This document shows positions 1 to 8,886 of a stretch of 9,073 bases of DNA, one piece after another. Origin of the DNA: Klebsiella pneumoniae (GTDB taxonomy: Bacteria; Pseudomonadota; Gammaproteobacteria; Ga0077536); the NCBI GenBank assembly GCA_945873015.1, contig CAMCBY010000130.1, positions 1-9,073 on the forward strand, in the 5' to 3' direction. A program made the translations under genes and the position numbers. Numbering within the stretch: position 1 is the first letter of the stretch; each line of letters starts with the position of its first letter. The notes beneath the pieces are model-generated. The model saw nothing but the letters and a program-made list of their open reading frames with translations, ran no database searches and was not told the DNA's origin.

Positions 1-1025
1 AGGTTCTGCCGGAAACGGCCCTGCTTGCCCTTGATCATGTCGGCCAGCGACTTCAGCGGCAGCTTGTTGGTGCCGGTGATGGCGCGACCACGACGACCGT
101 TGTCGAGCAACGCGTCTACCGCTTCCTGCAGCATGCGCTTCTCGTTACGCACAATGATGTCGGGCGCGTTCAGATCGAGCAGACGCTTGAGGCGATTGTT
201 ACGGTTGATGACGCGACGATACAGATCGTTCAGATCCGAGGTCGCGAAACGGCCGCCATCCAGCGGCACCAGCGGGCGCAGTTCCGGCGGCAGCACCGGC
301 AGCACCTTCATCACCATCCATTCGGGACGGTTGCCGGAATGGAGGAAGGCCTCCATGAGCTTCAAGCGCTTGGTGAGCTTCTTGATCTTGGTTTCGGAAT
401 TGGTCTTCGGCAACTCCTCACGGATGGTCTTGACCTCATGGGCCAGGTCCACGGTCTTCAGCAGCTCATAGACCGCTTCGGCGCCCATACGCGCATCGAA
501 GTCGTCGCCGTACTGCTCGATCGCATCGAGGTAAGACTCTTCCGAGAGCAGTTGACCGCGCTCGAGATCAGTCATGCCCGGCTCGACCACCACATAGGCT
601 TCGAAATAGAGGATGCGTTCGATTTCGCGCAACGTCATGTCGAGCAGCAGGCCCATGCGGGACGGCAGCGACTTCAGATACCAGATGTGCGCGACCGGAC
701 TCGCCAGTTCGATGTGGCCCATGCGCTCGCGACGGACCTTGGCCAAGGTCACTTCCACGCCGCACTTCTCACACACCACGCCGCGATGCTTCAAGCGCTT
801 GTACTTGCCGCACAAGCACTCGTAATCCTTGATCGGTCCAAAGATTTTGGCGCAGAACAGACCGTCGCGCTCGGGCTTGAAAGTGCGGTAGTTGATGGTC
901 TCCGGCTTCTTCACTTCGCCGTACGACCACGAGCGAATCTTTTCCGGCGACGCCAAGCCAATGCTGATGGCGTCGAAATCTTCAACCTGTCCTTGGGACT
1001 TCAACAGATCAAGTAGGTCTTTCAC
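1..1025 (-). CDS. rpoC: RNA polymerase beta' subunit, N-terminal part (cut by window edge)
   Basis: Encodes the first 341 complete residues of the beta' subunit of DNA-dependent RNA polymerase, about a quarter of the roughly 1400-residue protein; the rest runs off the left edge. The start is GTG, followed by KDLLDLLKSQ, which aligns with the E. coli N-terminus without gaps. The zinc-binding domain is intact: Cys70, Cys72, Cys85 and Cys88 lie in a YECLCGKYKRLKHRG...CEKC context. The clamp helices that bind sigma factor fall near residues 260-310 (DLNDLYRRVINRNNRLKRLL), and the stretch ends at KGKQGRFRQN, just before the switch-2 region. The catalytic NADFDGD motif lies outside the window. The gene starts 49 bases after rpoB and is surely cotranscribed with it. 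Identity is certain. The GTG start is supported by a strong ribosome binding site. Confidence 0.98.
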   Translation of the reverse strand, partial: MKDLLDLLKSQGQVEDFDAISIGLASPEKIRSWSYGEVKKPETINYRTFKPERDGLFCAKIFGPIKDYECLCGKYKRLKHRGVVCEKCGVEVTLAKVRRERMGHIELASPVAHIWYLKSLPSRMGLLLDMTLREIERILYFEAYVVVEPGMTDLERGQLLSEESYLDAIEQYGDDFDARMGAEAVYELLKTVDLAHEVKTIREELPKTNSETKIKKLTKRLKLMEAFLHSGNRPEWMVMKVLPVLPPELRPLVPLDGGRFATSDLNDLYRRVINRNNRLKRLLDLNAPDIIVRNEKRMLQEAVDALLDNGRRGRAITGTNKLPLKSLADMIKGKQGRFRQN

Positions 1026-1033
1026 GAGCGATA

Positions 1034-1039
1034 CTCCTT
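1034..1039 (-). promoter_or_regulatory. rpoC ribosome binding site
   Basis: The transcript reads AAGGAG, 8 bases before the GTG start codon at 1025. This spacing and strength decide the non-ATG start of rpoC. The 49-base rpoB-rpoC spacer that holds it shows no strong hairpin or promoter. Confidence 0.9.
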
Positions 1040-1074
1040 AAACAGCGAAACGCGCCGAATGTCCGGTTGAAGCC

Positions 1075-5151
<4,077 letters not shown>

Positions 5152-5187
5152 GGTGATTACCGTCCTGTTAAACCAGATTGCGTGTCT

Positions 5188-5207
5188 GCACGGCGCTGGG
5201 ACCGTGC
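5188..5207 (-). promoter_or_regulatory. Hairpin 3 of the rplL-rpoB spacer
   Basis: In the transcript GCACGG pairs with CCGUGC across an 8-base loop. No run of U follows, so it is not an intrinsic terminator. It is the last hairpin before rpoB, 36 bases from the start codon. It may shield the rpoB 5' end after processing, but that role is only inferred. Confidence 0.45.
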
Positions 5208-5238
5208 GCAACGACGTCGGTGCCGTGACGCGAGAAAT

Positions 5239-5280
5239 GGAACGCGACCAGACGCCCTCGGCGGGCGCATGGTCGGTTCC
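5239..5280 (-). promoter_or_regulatory. Long hairpin in rplL-rpoB spacer, candidate RNase III site or attenuator
   Basis: The transcript folds into a 42-base hairpin. GGAAC pairs with GUUCC; CGACCA pairs with UGGUCG; after a single U/C mismatch GCGCCC pairs with GGGCGU (one G-U pair); the loop is 5 bases, and one C is bulged between the outer two helices. That makes 17 base pairs. In E. coli the equivalent spacer carries an attenuator and an RNase III cleavage site that separate stalk-protein from polymerase-subunit expression; position and shape suggest the same job here. The downstream AUUUCU is too poor in U for a firm terminator call. The structure is seen in the sequence; the function is inferred. 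Confidence 0.6.
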
Positions 5281-5290
5281 CGATCTTCAA

Positions 5291-5309
5291 CTTGCGGACT
5301 GACTGCAAG
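5291..5309 (-). promoter_or_regulatory. Hairpin 1 of the rplL-rpoB spacer
   Basis: CUUGC pairs with GCAAG across a 9-base loop, beginning 8 bases after the rplL stop codon. It is short and lacks a U-tract. It could protect the 3' end of a processed rplJL message, or be incidental. Confidence 0.35.
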
Positions 5310-5317
5310 GCGCGGAA

Positions 5318-5692
5318 CTACTTGAGTTCCACCGCCGCGCCAGCTTCTTCGAGCTGCTTCTTGATGCCTTCGGCTTCGACCTTGTTCGCGGCTTCCTTCA
5401 CAACGGAAGGCACGCCTTCGACCAGGTCCTTGGCTTCTTTGAGACCCAGGCCAGTGATGGCGCGAACGGTCTTGATGACGTTGACCTTGTTCTCGCCGAA
5501 GCTGGTCATGACGACATCGAATTCGTCCTTGACCTCTTCCTTGACACCAGCGTCAGCGGCAACGGCGACGGTCTGCACCGCAGCAGCGGCCGACACGCCC
5601 CACTTTTCCTCGAGCAGGGAGACCAGTTCGGTCACCTCGAGGATGGTCATACCGCTCAGGGTTTCGACCAGATCTTCTTTTGAAACTGCCAT
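5318..5692 (-). CDS. rplL: Ribosomal protein L7/L12
   Basis: Large-subunit stalk protein bL12, 124 residues (E. coli 121). It is present in several dimers per ribosome and recruits and activates the translational GTPases IF2, EF-Tu, EF-G and RF3. The N-terminal dimerisation and L10-binding domain covers about residues 1-32; an Ala/Val-rich hinge with VSAAAAV covers about 33-55; the globular C-terminal domain runs from about 56 to the end. The C-terminal domain carries the factor-binding signature GLGLKEAKDLVE at 81-92. The ATG at 5692 is preceded by AGGAGA with 8 bases of spacing. It follows rplJ by 36 bases and ends in TAG. In E. coli its translation is coupled to rplJ; its own strong ribosome binding site fits the need for several copies per L10. 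Confidence 0.99.
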   Translation of the reverse strand: MAVSKEDLVETLSGMTILEVTELVSLLEEKWGVSAAAAVQTVAVAADAGVKEEVKDEFDVVMTSFGENKVNVIKTVRAITGLGLKEAKDLVEGVPSVVKEAANKVEAEGIKKQLEEAGAAVELK

Positions 5693-5700
5693 TTTAATGC

Positions 5701-5706
5701 TCTCCT
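5701..5706 (-). promoter_or_regulatory. rplL ribosome binding site
   Basis: The transcript has AGGAGA 8 bases before the rplL ATG, directly after a run of five U. It is one of the best sites in the window, in keeping with the excess of L12 over the other stalk proteins. Confidence 0.88.
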
Positions 5707-5728
5707 AAAAACAGATTGTGCAAACCAC

Positions 5729-6256
5729 TCAAGCGGATTGTCGCGACTCGTTGAAAGCCGCAAGCACACGCACAAACTGACCAGCCGGTTCCGCGAGGGT
5801 CCGAACCAGTTTCGTTTGCGGGGCCAGGAAGACCGAAAGAAGCATGGAACGCGCTTCGTCGAGGGTCGGCAGGCTGGCCAGCAGATTGAGATCCGAAGCG
5901 GGCCTCAATTCACCAGCGAAAGCCACGGCCTTGGTCACCAGCTTCGCGTTGTCCTTGGCGAAATCACGCACCAGTCGCGCGCCTGCACCCGGGTCTTCCA
6001 GGGAAAACACCAGCAGCAGCGGACCCGTGAGGGAATCCTTCAGACATTCGAAGCTCGTGCCGTCGACCGCGCGACGTGCGAGCGTGTTCTTGACCACGCG
6101 CAAATAAACACCGGAACTACGCGCCTTGGTGCGCAGTTGGGTCATCTGGGCGACGGTCAAGCCGATATACTCGGCGGCAACCGCGGCTTGCGCCGTGGCG
6201 GCCACTTCTCTGACTTCCGAAACAACCGCTTGTTTTTGCTGTAACGTCAAACTCAT
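5729..6256 (-). CDS. rplJ: Ribosomal protein L10
   Basis: uL10, the base of the ribosomal stalk. It binds 23S rRNA next to L11 and carries L12 dimers on its C-terminal helix. It is 175 residues, about 10 longer than E. coli L10 (165). The N-terminal rRNA-binding domain shows GVYLRVVKNTLARRAV (49-64) and FECLKDSLTGP (69-79). The C-terminal helix (about 132-170) reads as three consecutive hydrophobic segments separated by AP and EP: SMLLSVFLAP, KLVRTLAEP and FVRVLAAF. Each may hold one L12 dimer. The ATG at 6256 has GGGAG upstream. An ATG 7 bases earlier is out of frame and too close to that site. L10, alone or with L12, normally represses its own message by binding the leader, and a matching leader precedes the gene. 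Confidence 0.99.
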   Translation of the reverse strand: MSLTLQQKQAVVSEVREVAATAQAAVAAEYIGLTVAQMTQLRTKARSSGVYLRVVKNTLARRAVDGTSFECLKDSLTGPLLLVFSLEDPGAGARLVRDFAKDNAKLVTKAVAFAGELRPASDLNLLASLPTLDEARSMLLSVFLAPQTKLVRTLAEPAGQFVRVLAAFNESRQSA

Positions 6257-6265
6257 TGGTCATTT

Positions 6266-6270
6266 CTCCC
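6266..6270 (-). promoter_or_regulatory. rplJ ribosome binding site, partly inside a long-range stem
   Basis: The transcript has GGGAG with about 9 bases to the ATG at 6256. The three G at 6268-6270 are also the end of CUAACCGGG, which is perfectly complementary to a segment about 90 bases upstream. The site can therefore be partly closed by folding of the leader. Confidence 0.8.
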
Positions 6271-6364
6271 GGTTAGACTTCACCGATAAAGGCGTAAGTC
6301 GCACCATTTGCTGTCAACGCCACCGTAAAGTGACGATGACAAGGTTTACGGCGTCCTAACCGGG
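6268..6364 (-). promoter_or_regulatory. rplJ leader translational switch: 9-bp long-range stem over the ribosome binding site
   Basis: CCCGGUUAG (6364-6356) pairs perfectly with CUAACCGGG (6276-6268) in the transcript, reaching into the rplJ ribosome binding site. Two local hairpins lie inside the closed region: CCGUAAA with UUUACGG (6351-6345 with 6329-6323) and GACUU-CGCC with GGUG-AAGUC (6300-6276, one bulged A, sharing one base with the long stem). The CCC at 6364-6362 can instead pair with GGG at 6377-6375 in a local hairpin, so the open and closed states exclude each other. In E. coli, L10 binding to the leader lowers rplJ translation through leader folding. The base pairing is seen; its control by L10 is inferred. 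Confidence 0.6.
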
Positions 6365-6377
6365 CATCAATCTGCCC
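6362..6377 (-). promoter_or_regulatory. Competing hairpin in rplJ leader
   Basis: GGGCA pairs with UGCCC across a 6-base loop in the transcript. Its last three C are the same bases needed for the long-range stem that covers the rplJ ribosome binding site. It is therefore the natural candidate for the open, translation-permitting state. It sits between the L10-binding core and the switch. Confidence 0.5.
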
Positions 6378-6386
6378 TTGGGGAAC

Positions 6387-6451
6387 ACCGTCTGCGCGGG
6401 CCGAAGCCGATTAACCACGCCTTGCGGCGCGGACCCGCGGTCTTTGACGGC
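6387..6451 (-). ncRNA. Ribosomal protein L10 leader, kink-turn core
   Basis: Cis-acting RNA in the 249-base rplA-rplJ spacer, resembling the L10 leader family of proteobacteria. GCCGUC pairs with GACGGU, forming the outer stem. An asymmetric internal loop follows, with AAAGAC on one side and CA on the other, the expected kink-turn shape. Next is CGCGGG paired with CCCGCG. Above that sits CCGCGCC-GCAA-GGCGUGG, a 7-bp hairpin (one G-U) closed by a GCAA tetraloop, then UUAAUC and a small UUCG-capped element. The AAAGACCGC...CGCAGACGG signature is what I recognise from other gammaproteobacterial leaders. The complex of L10 with L12 binds here in place of its 23S site and represses rplJL. Confidence 0.8.
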
Positions 6452-6505
6452 TGCCGGTGAAAACCGACAACCCAAAGTTCATGAAATCCTTGACGACGAC
6501 TGTGC

Positions 6506-7207
6506 TCAAACGACATCCAGCGACGACTTGTCCACCGCCAGGCCAGGGCCCATGGTGGTCGAGATCGCAATCGCCTGCATGTAGATGCCTTTGGCCGAGC
6601 TCGGCTTGGCCTTGCGCAAGTCAGCGAGGATCGCTTCGAGGTTGGCCTTGAGCGCTTCGGGAGCGAACGAGGCCTTTCCGATCGGGCAATGGATAATGCC
6701 GGCTTTGTCGGTACGGAATTGCACCTGGCCCGCCTTGGCGTTACGCACTGCAGTGGTGACGTCGGTGGTAACCGTACCGACTTTGGGGTTCGGCATCAGA
6801 CCGCGCGGACCGAGAATCTGACCGAGCTGACCGACGACACGCATCGAGGCGGGCGTCGCTATGGCGATGTCGAAATCGATATTTCCAGCCTTGACCTCGG
6901 CGGCAAGATCATCGAGGCCGATGACGTCGGCACCGGCAGCGCGGCCGGCTTCGGCGTCGGCACCGTCAGCAAACAGCGCCACGCGCACAGACTTGCCGGT
7001 GCCGTGGGGCAACACGGTCGAGCCGCGTACGACCTGGTCAGACTTGCGAGGGTCGACGCCCAAGTTGACCGCGACATCGACGGTTTCGTCGAACTTGGCC
7101 GAGGCGATGGTTTTGACCAACGCGAGGACTTCATCAATCCCACGCGGTTGGCGCGGATTGCCGATTTGTTCGCGCAGAGCGCGCAGACGCTTACCTGGTT
7201 TAGCCAT
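6506..7207 (-). CDS. rplA: Ribosomal protein L1
   Basis: uL1, 233 residues (E. coli 234). It forms the mobile L1 stalk at the E site that helps release deacylated tRNA, and is the translational repressor of the rplKA unit. Seen: MAKPGKRLRALRE at the start, the conserved KFDETVDVAVNLGVDPRKSDQ beginning at 38, VRGSTVLPHGTGKSVRV (60-76), the family signature LGPRGLMPNPKVGT (132-145) in domain II, and ISTTMGPGLAVD near the C-terminus. The frame is open 24 codons further upstream, inside rplK, but that stretch has no family match. The ATG at 7207 has GGAGGG 8 bases upstream. It starts 4 bases after the rplK stop, so the two are almost certainly translationally coupled. The stop is TGA. Confidence 0.99.
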   Translation of the reverse strand: MAKPGKRLRALREQIGNPRQPRGIDEVLALVKTIASAKFDETVDVAVNLGVDPRKSDQVVRGSTVLPHGTGKSVRVALFADGADAEAGRAAGADVIGLDDLAAEVKAGNIDFDIAIATPASMRVVGQLGQILGPRGLMPNPKVGTVTTDVTTAVRNAKAGQVQFRTDKAGIIHCPIGKASFAPEALKANLEAILADLRKAKPSSAKGIYMQAIAISTTMGPGLAVDKSSLDVV

Positions 7208-7211
7208 CTTC

Positions 7212-7640
7212 TTAACCCTCCACGTCCAGACCCATGCTGCGCGCCGTACCGGCGATGCAGCGGACCGCCGCTTCGACACTGGCAGCAGTCATATCAACGG
7301 CCTTGGTCTTGGCTATTTCTTCGAGCTGCGCCCGCGTCACCTTACCGACCTTGACTGAATTAGGGGTGCCGCTGCCCTTGGCAACACCAGCCGCCTTCAT
7401 CAACAACACCGGCGCCGGCGTGGTCTTCGTCACGAAGGTAAAGCTCTTGTCGCTGAAAGCCGTTATCACAACAGGCGTCGGCAGGCCGGGCTCAAGGTTC
7501 GCGGTGCGGGCGTTAAACGCCTTGCAGAATTCCATGATGTTCAAGCCGCGCTGACCGAGCGCCGGACCAACCGGCGGGCTGGGGTTGGCCTGACCGGCCT
7601 TCACCTGCAGCTTGATATAAGCATCTATCTTCTTTGCCAC
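7212..7640 (-). CDS. rplK: Ribosomal protein L11
   Basis: uL11, 142 residues, the same length as in E. coli. With L10 it forms the GTPase-associated centre on 23S rRNA; it is the site affected by thiostrepton-type antibiotics and is needed for RelA activation. The N-terminal domain carries NPSPPVGPALGQRGLNIMEF (19-38) and the N-terminal AKK methylated by PrmA in relatives. The rRNA-binding C-terminal domain carries KVGKVTRAQLEEIAKTK (97-113) and IAGTARSMGLDVEG at the end. The start codon is GTG at 7640, backed by GAGGAG 7 bases upstream and by exact alignment with MAKK. The last codons form the ribosome binding site of rplA. Synthesis is probably limited by L1 bound to the leader at 7641-7703. 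Confidence 0.99.
   Translation of the reverse strand: MAKKIDAYIKLQVKAGQANPSPPVGPALGQRGLNIMEFCKAFNARTANLEPGLPTPVVITAFSDKSFTFVTKTTPAPVLLMKAAGVAKGSGTPNSVKVGKVTRAQLEEIAKTKAVDMTAASVEAAVRCIAGTARSMGLDVEG
7216..7221 (-). promoter_or_regulatory. rplA ribosome binding site inside the end of rplK
   Basis: GGAGGG lies within the last two sense codons of rplK (GAG GGT), 8 bases before the rplA ATG. Ribosomes finishing rplK are placed on the rplA site, giving tight coupling, so one L1 repressor site in the rplK leader can control both genes. Confidence 0.88.
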
Positions 7641-7647
7641 TTAAGGT

Positions 7648-7653
7648 CTCCTC
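7648..7653 (-). promoter_or_regulatory. rplK ribosome binding site
   Basis: GAGGAG sits 7 bases before the GTG start of rplK and decides that non-ATG start. The five bases ACCCG at 7657-7653, which touch the site, are complementary to CGGGU at 7702-7698. A leader fold could therefore end right at the ribosome binding site. Confidence 0.88.
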
Positions 7654-7703
7654 GGGTGCAAGCGCCTTGCGGCTCCCCGTGCTTATGGCGGGCATTAACC
7701 CGC
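7653..7703 (-). promoter_or_regulatory. Candidate L1-binding site in the rplK leader
   Basis: AAGC (7684-7681) pairs with GCUU (7663-7660). A 7-base bulge ACGGGGA follows on one side only, then GCC-GCAA-GGC (7673-7664). A lower stem can form between CGGGU (7702-7698) and ACCCG (7657-7653), adjoining the ribosome binding site. The same CGGG can instead form a local hairpin GCGGG-UUAAUG-CCCGC (7703-7688). Two stems around a purine-rich asymmetric loop containing GGAGCC resemble the L1-binding part of 23S rRNA, and E. coli L1 represses rplKA through this leader. The fold is seen by hand pairing; the binding is inferred. Confidence 0.5.
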
Positions 7704-7717
7704 ACTGTTACGTCGCA

Positions 7718-7736
7718 GCGGCGGCATGGCCGCCGC
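7718..7736 (-). promoter_or_regulatory. Perfect GC hairpin after nusG
   Basis: GCGGCGGC pairs perfectly with GCCGCCGC around a 3-base CAU loop, beginning 5 bases after the nusG stop codon. No U-tract follows, so it is not a standard intrinsic terminator. It may pause polymerase, protect the secE-nusG message after processing, or bound a Rho-dependent end before the rplK unit. Confidence 0.5.
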
Positions 7737-7741
7737 GGACT

Positions 7742-8281
7742 TCAATCCTTGCTGACCTGGCCGAACTCGAGTTCGACAGGTGTCGAGCGGCCGAAAATCG
7801 AAACGGCGACGCGCAGACGGCTCTTTTCGTAATTCACTTCCTCGACCACGCCATTGAAGTCGGTGAACGGGCCGTCGATCACGCGCACCACCTCGCCAAC
7901 TTCGAACAACACCTTCGGCCGTGGCTTTTCCACACCTTCCTGGATACGGTCGAGAATGGCCTGTGCTTCTCGCGGTGAAATCGGTGCGGGCTTGTCGCTG
8001 CTGCCACCGATAAATCCCATGACCTTCGGACAATCCTTGACCAAGTGCCAGGAGTCGTTGTCCATCTCCATTTCCACCAGCACATAACCGGGAAAAAATT
8101 TACGGTCGCTCTTGCGCTTCTGGCCGTCCTTCATTTCCACGACTTCTTCTGTCGGGACCAGGATCTGGCCGAATTTATCTTCCATACCGACGCGTTTCAC
8201 GCGGTCTTCAAGCGAACGCTTCACCTGGTTCTCAAACCCGGAGTAGGCGTGCACGACGTACCAGTTCATTGCCACGATCAT
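7742..8281 (-). CDS. nusG: Transcription termination/antitermination factor NusG
   Basis: Universal elongation factor, 179 residues with the chosen start (E. coli 181). The N-terminal NGN domain (about 5-95) binds the RNA polymerase clamp and shows WYVVHAYSGFE, PTEEVVEM, RKFFPGYVLVEM and VMGFIGG. The C-terminal KOW domain (about 126-179), which binds Rho or S10, shows LFEVGEVVRVIDGPFTDFNG and ends SIFGRSTPVELEFGQV. No extra insertion interrupts the NGN domain. The chosen ATG at 8281 overlaps the secE stop as TAATG, with a weak GGGG upstream, implying coupled translation. A second in-frame ATG at 8269 would give 175 residues starting MNWYVV, closer to the usual family start but with no ribosome binding site. 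Identity is certain; the exact start is not. Confidence 0.97.
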   Translation of the reverse strand: MIVAMNWYVVHAYSGFENQVKRSLEDRVKRVGMEDKFGQILVPTEEVVEMKDGQKRKSDRKFFPGYVLVEMEMDNDSWHLVKDCPKVMGFIGGSSDKPAPISPREAQAILDRIQEGVEKPRPKVLFEVGEVVRVIDGPFTDFNGVVEEVNYEKSRLRVAVSIFGRSTPVELEFGQVSKD

Positions 8282-8658
8282 TACGCCCCATGTCCAATTA
8301 CAGATTGCATCGCCCATCCCAGGAAGATGTCGAGCACCCACAACAGGAACGCGAATACCACCACCACAATCATTACGACGATGGTGGTTTGTACGGTCTC
8401 CTGGCGCGTCGGCCAGACGACCTTACGCACTTCGATCTGCGCGTCGCGAACGAAACCGATGACCATCCGGCCCTTATCGGTCTGCGAGGCCAGTACGGCT
8501 GCGAGAATGATGTCGAGGATGATGCCTCCGACACGCATTAAACGCGGCGCATCCGCGTAGTACTGGAAGGCTACGACACCAGCGAGCAGCATCGCCAAGG
8601 CGACCGCGAGCTTAACGGTGTCGAGCGAGTTGGTTTCGGCGACCACTTTGGTATTCAT
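8281..8658 (-). CDS. secE: Preprotein translocase subunit SecE
   Basis: Essential inner-membrane subunit that clamps SecY in the SecYEG translocon; 125 residues (E. coli 127). It has three membrane segments, about residues 15-33, 43-58 and 92-115, as in Gammaproteobacteria rather than the single-segment form of many other bacteria. The conserved cytoplasmic amphipathic helix and hinge, EVRKVVWPTRQET (76-88), precedes the last segment. The ATG at 8658 is the only reasonable start: an in-frame stop lies 14 codons upstream with no start codon between. No clear ribosome binding site precedes it; a tandem 7-base repeat (8665-8678) occupies the place where one should be. It is followed directly by nusG, the classic secE-nusG pair. 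Confidence 0.97.
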   Translation of the reverse strand: MNTKVVAETNSLDTVKLAVALAMLLAGVVAFQYYADAPRLMRVGGIILDIILAAVLASQTDKGRMVIGFVRDAQIEVRKVVWPTRQETVQTTIVVMIVVVVFAFLLWVLDIFLGWAMQSVIGHGA

Positions 8659-8664
8659 GCGTGC

Positions 8665-8678
8665 GCAGGCCGCAGGCC
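8665..8678 (-). repeat. Tandem heptamer just upstream of secE
   Basis: The transcript reads GGCCUGC twice in a row, ending 6 bases before the secE ATG. The repeat can form a small GGCC-UGC-GGCC hairpin. It replaces a purine-rich ribosome binding site. With only two copies it may be chance in GC-rich DNA. Confidence 0.5.
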
Positions 8679-8791
8679 GATCAAAACCTTGCGCGCATCA
8701 CGCCGGACGCCTGCGCCCGATGCTGCCGCGCCGCTCGCACCTGCTGTCTTCATTTATCCCGCCCTGTTCGCACGCAATGCATCGTCTAGAA

Positions 8792-8867
8792 TGGCAGGCC
8801 AGGAGGGAATCGAACCCCCAACCTGCGGTTTTGGAGACCGCCGCTCTGCCAATTGAGCTACTGGCCT
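8792..8867 (-). tRNA. trpT: tRNA-Trp (anticodon CCA)
   Basis: A 76-base tRNA with encoded 3' CCA. The acceptor stem AGGCCAG pairs fully with CUGGCCU, with G as discriminator base. The D arm is GCUC-AAUUGGCA-GAGC, the anticodon stem GCGGU/ACCGC with loop CUCCAAA, and the T arm GGGGG-UUCGAUU-CCCUC with one G-U pair. The anticodon CCA (8834-8832) reads UGG. The D loop, the anticodon arm and much of the T arm closely follow E. coli tRNA-Trp. It lies between tuf and secE, as in many Gammaproteobacteria, and is probably cut from a transcript that starts at or before tuf. The 133 bases from here to secE show no convincing promoter. Confidence 0.98.
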
Positions 8868-8886
8868 AGACGCTTTTCAACTCAAA

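Noticed and set aside
339..1016. A 225-codon plus-strand open frame opposite rpoC
   Set aside because: Antisense shadow of the conserved beta' N-terminus, including its zinc-binding region.
5152..5211. Upstream extension of rpoB to an ATG at 5211
   Set aside because: The 20 extra residues are not part of the conserved N-terminus and would run through the spacer hairpin at 5188-5207; MAYTYTEKKRIRKDF marks the true start.
6261..6263. An ATG 7 bases before the rplJ start
   Set aside because: Out of frame with L10 and only 2 bases from the ribosome binding site.
7208..7279. Upstream extension of rplA by 24 codons
   Set aside because: It overlaps the conserved end of rplK; MAKPGKRLR with GGAGGG upstream is the family start.
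6689..7354. Plus-strand open frames of 221 and 165 codons opposite rplA/rplK
   Set aside because: Both are antisense to conserved ribosomal-protein genes and carry no recognisable motif.
8738..8791. AT-rich ATAAAT and GATAAA as a possible promoter -10 element between tRNA-Trp and secE
   Set aside because: No acceptable -35 element at 16-18 bases spacing; too weak to list as a promoter, although relatives can have one here.
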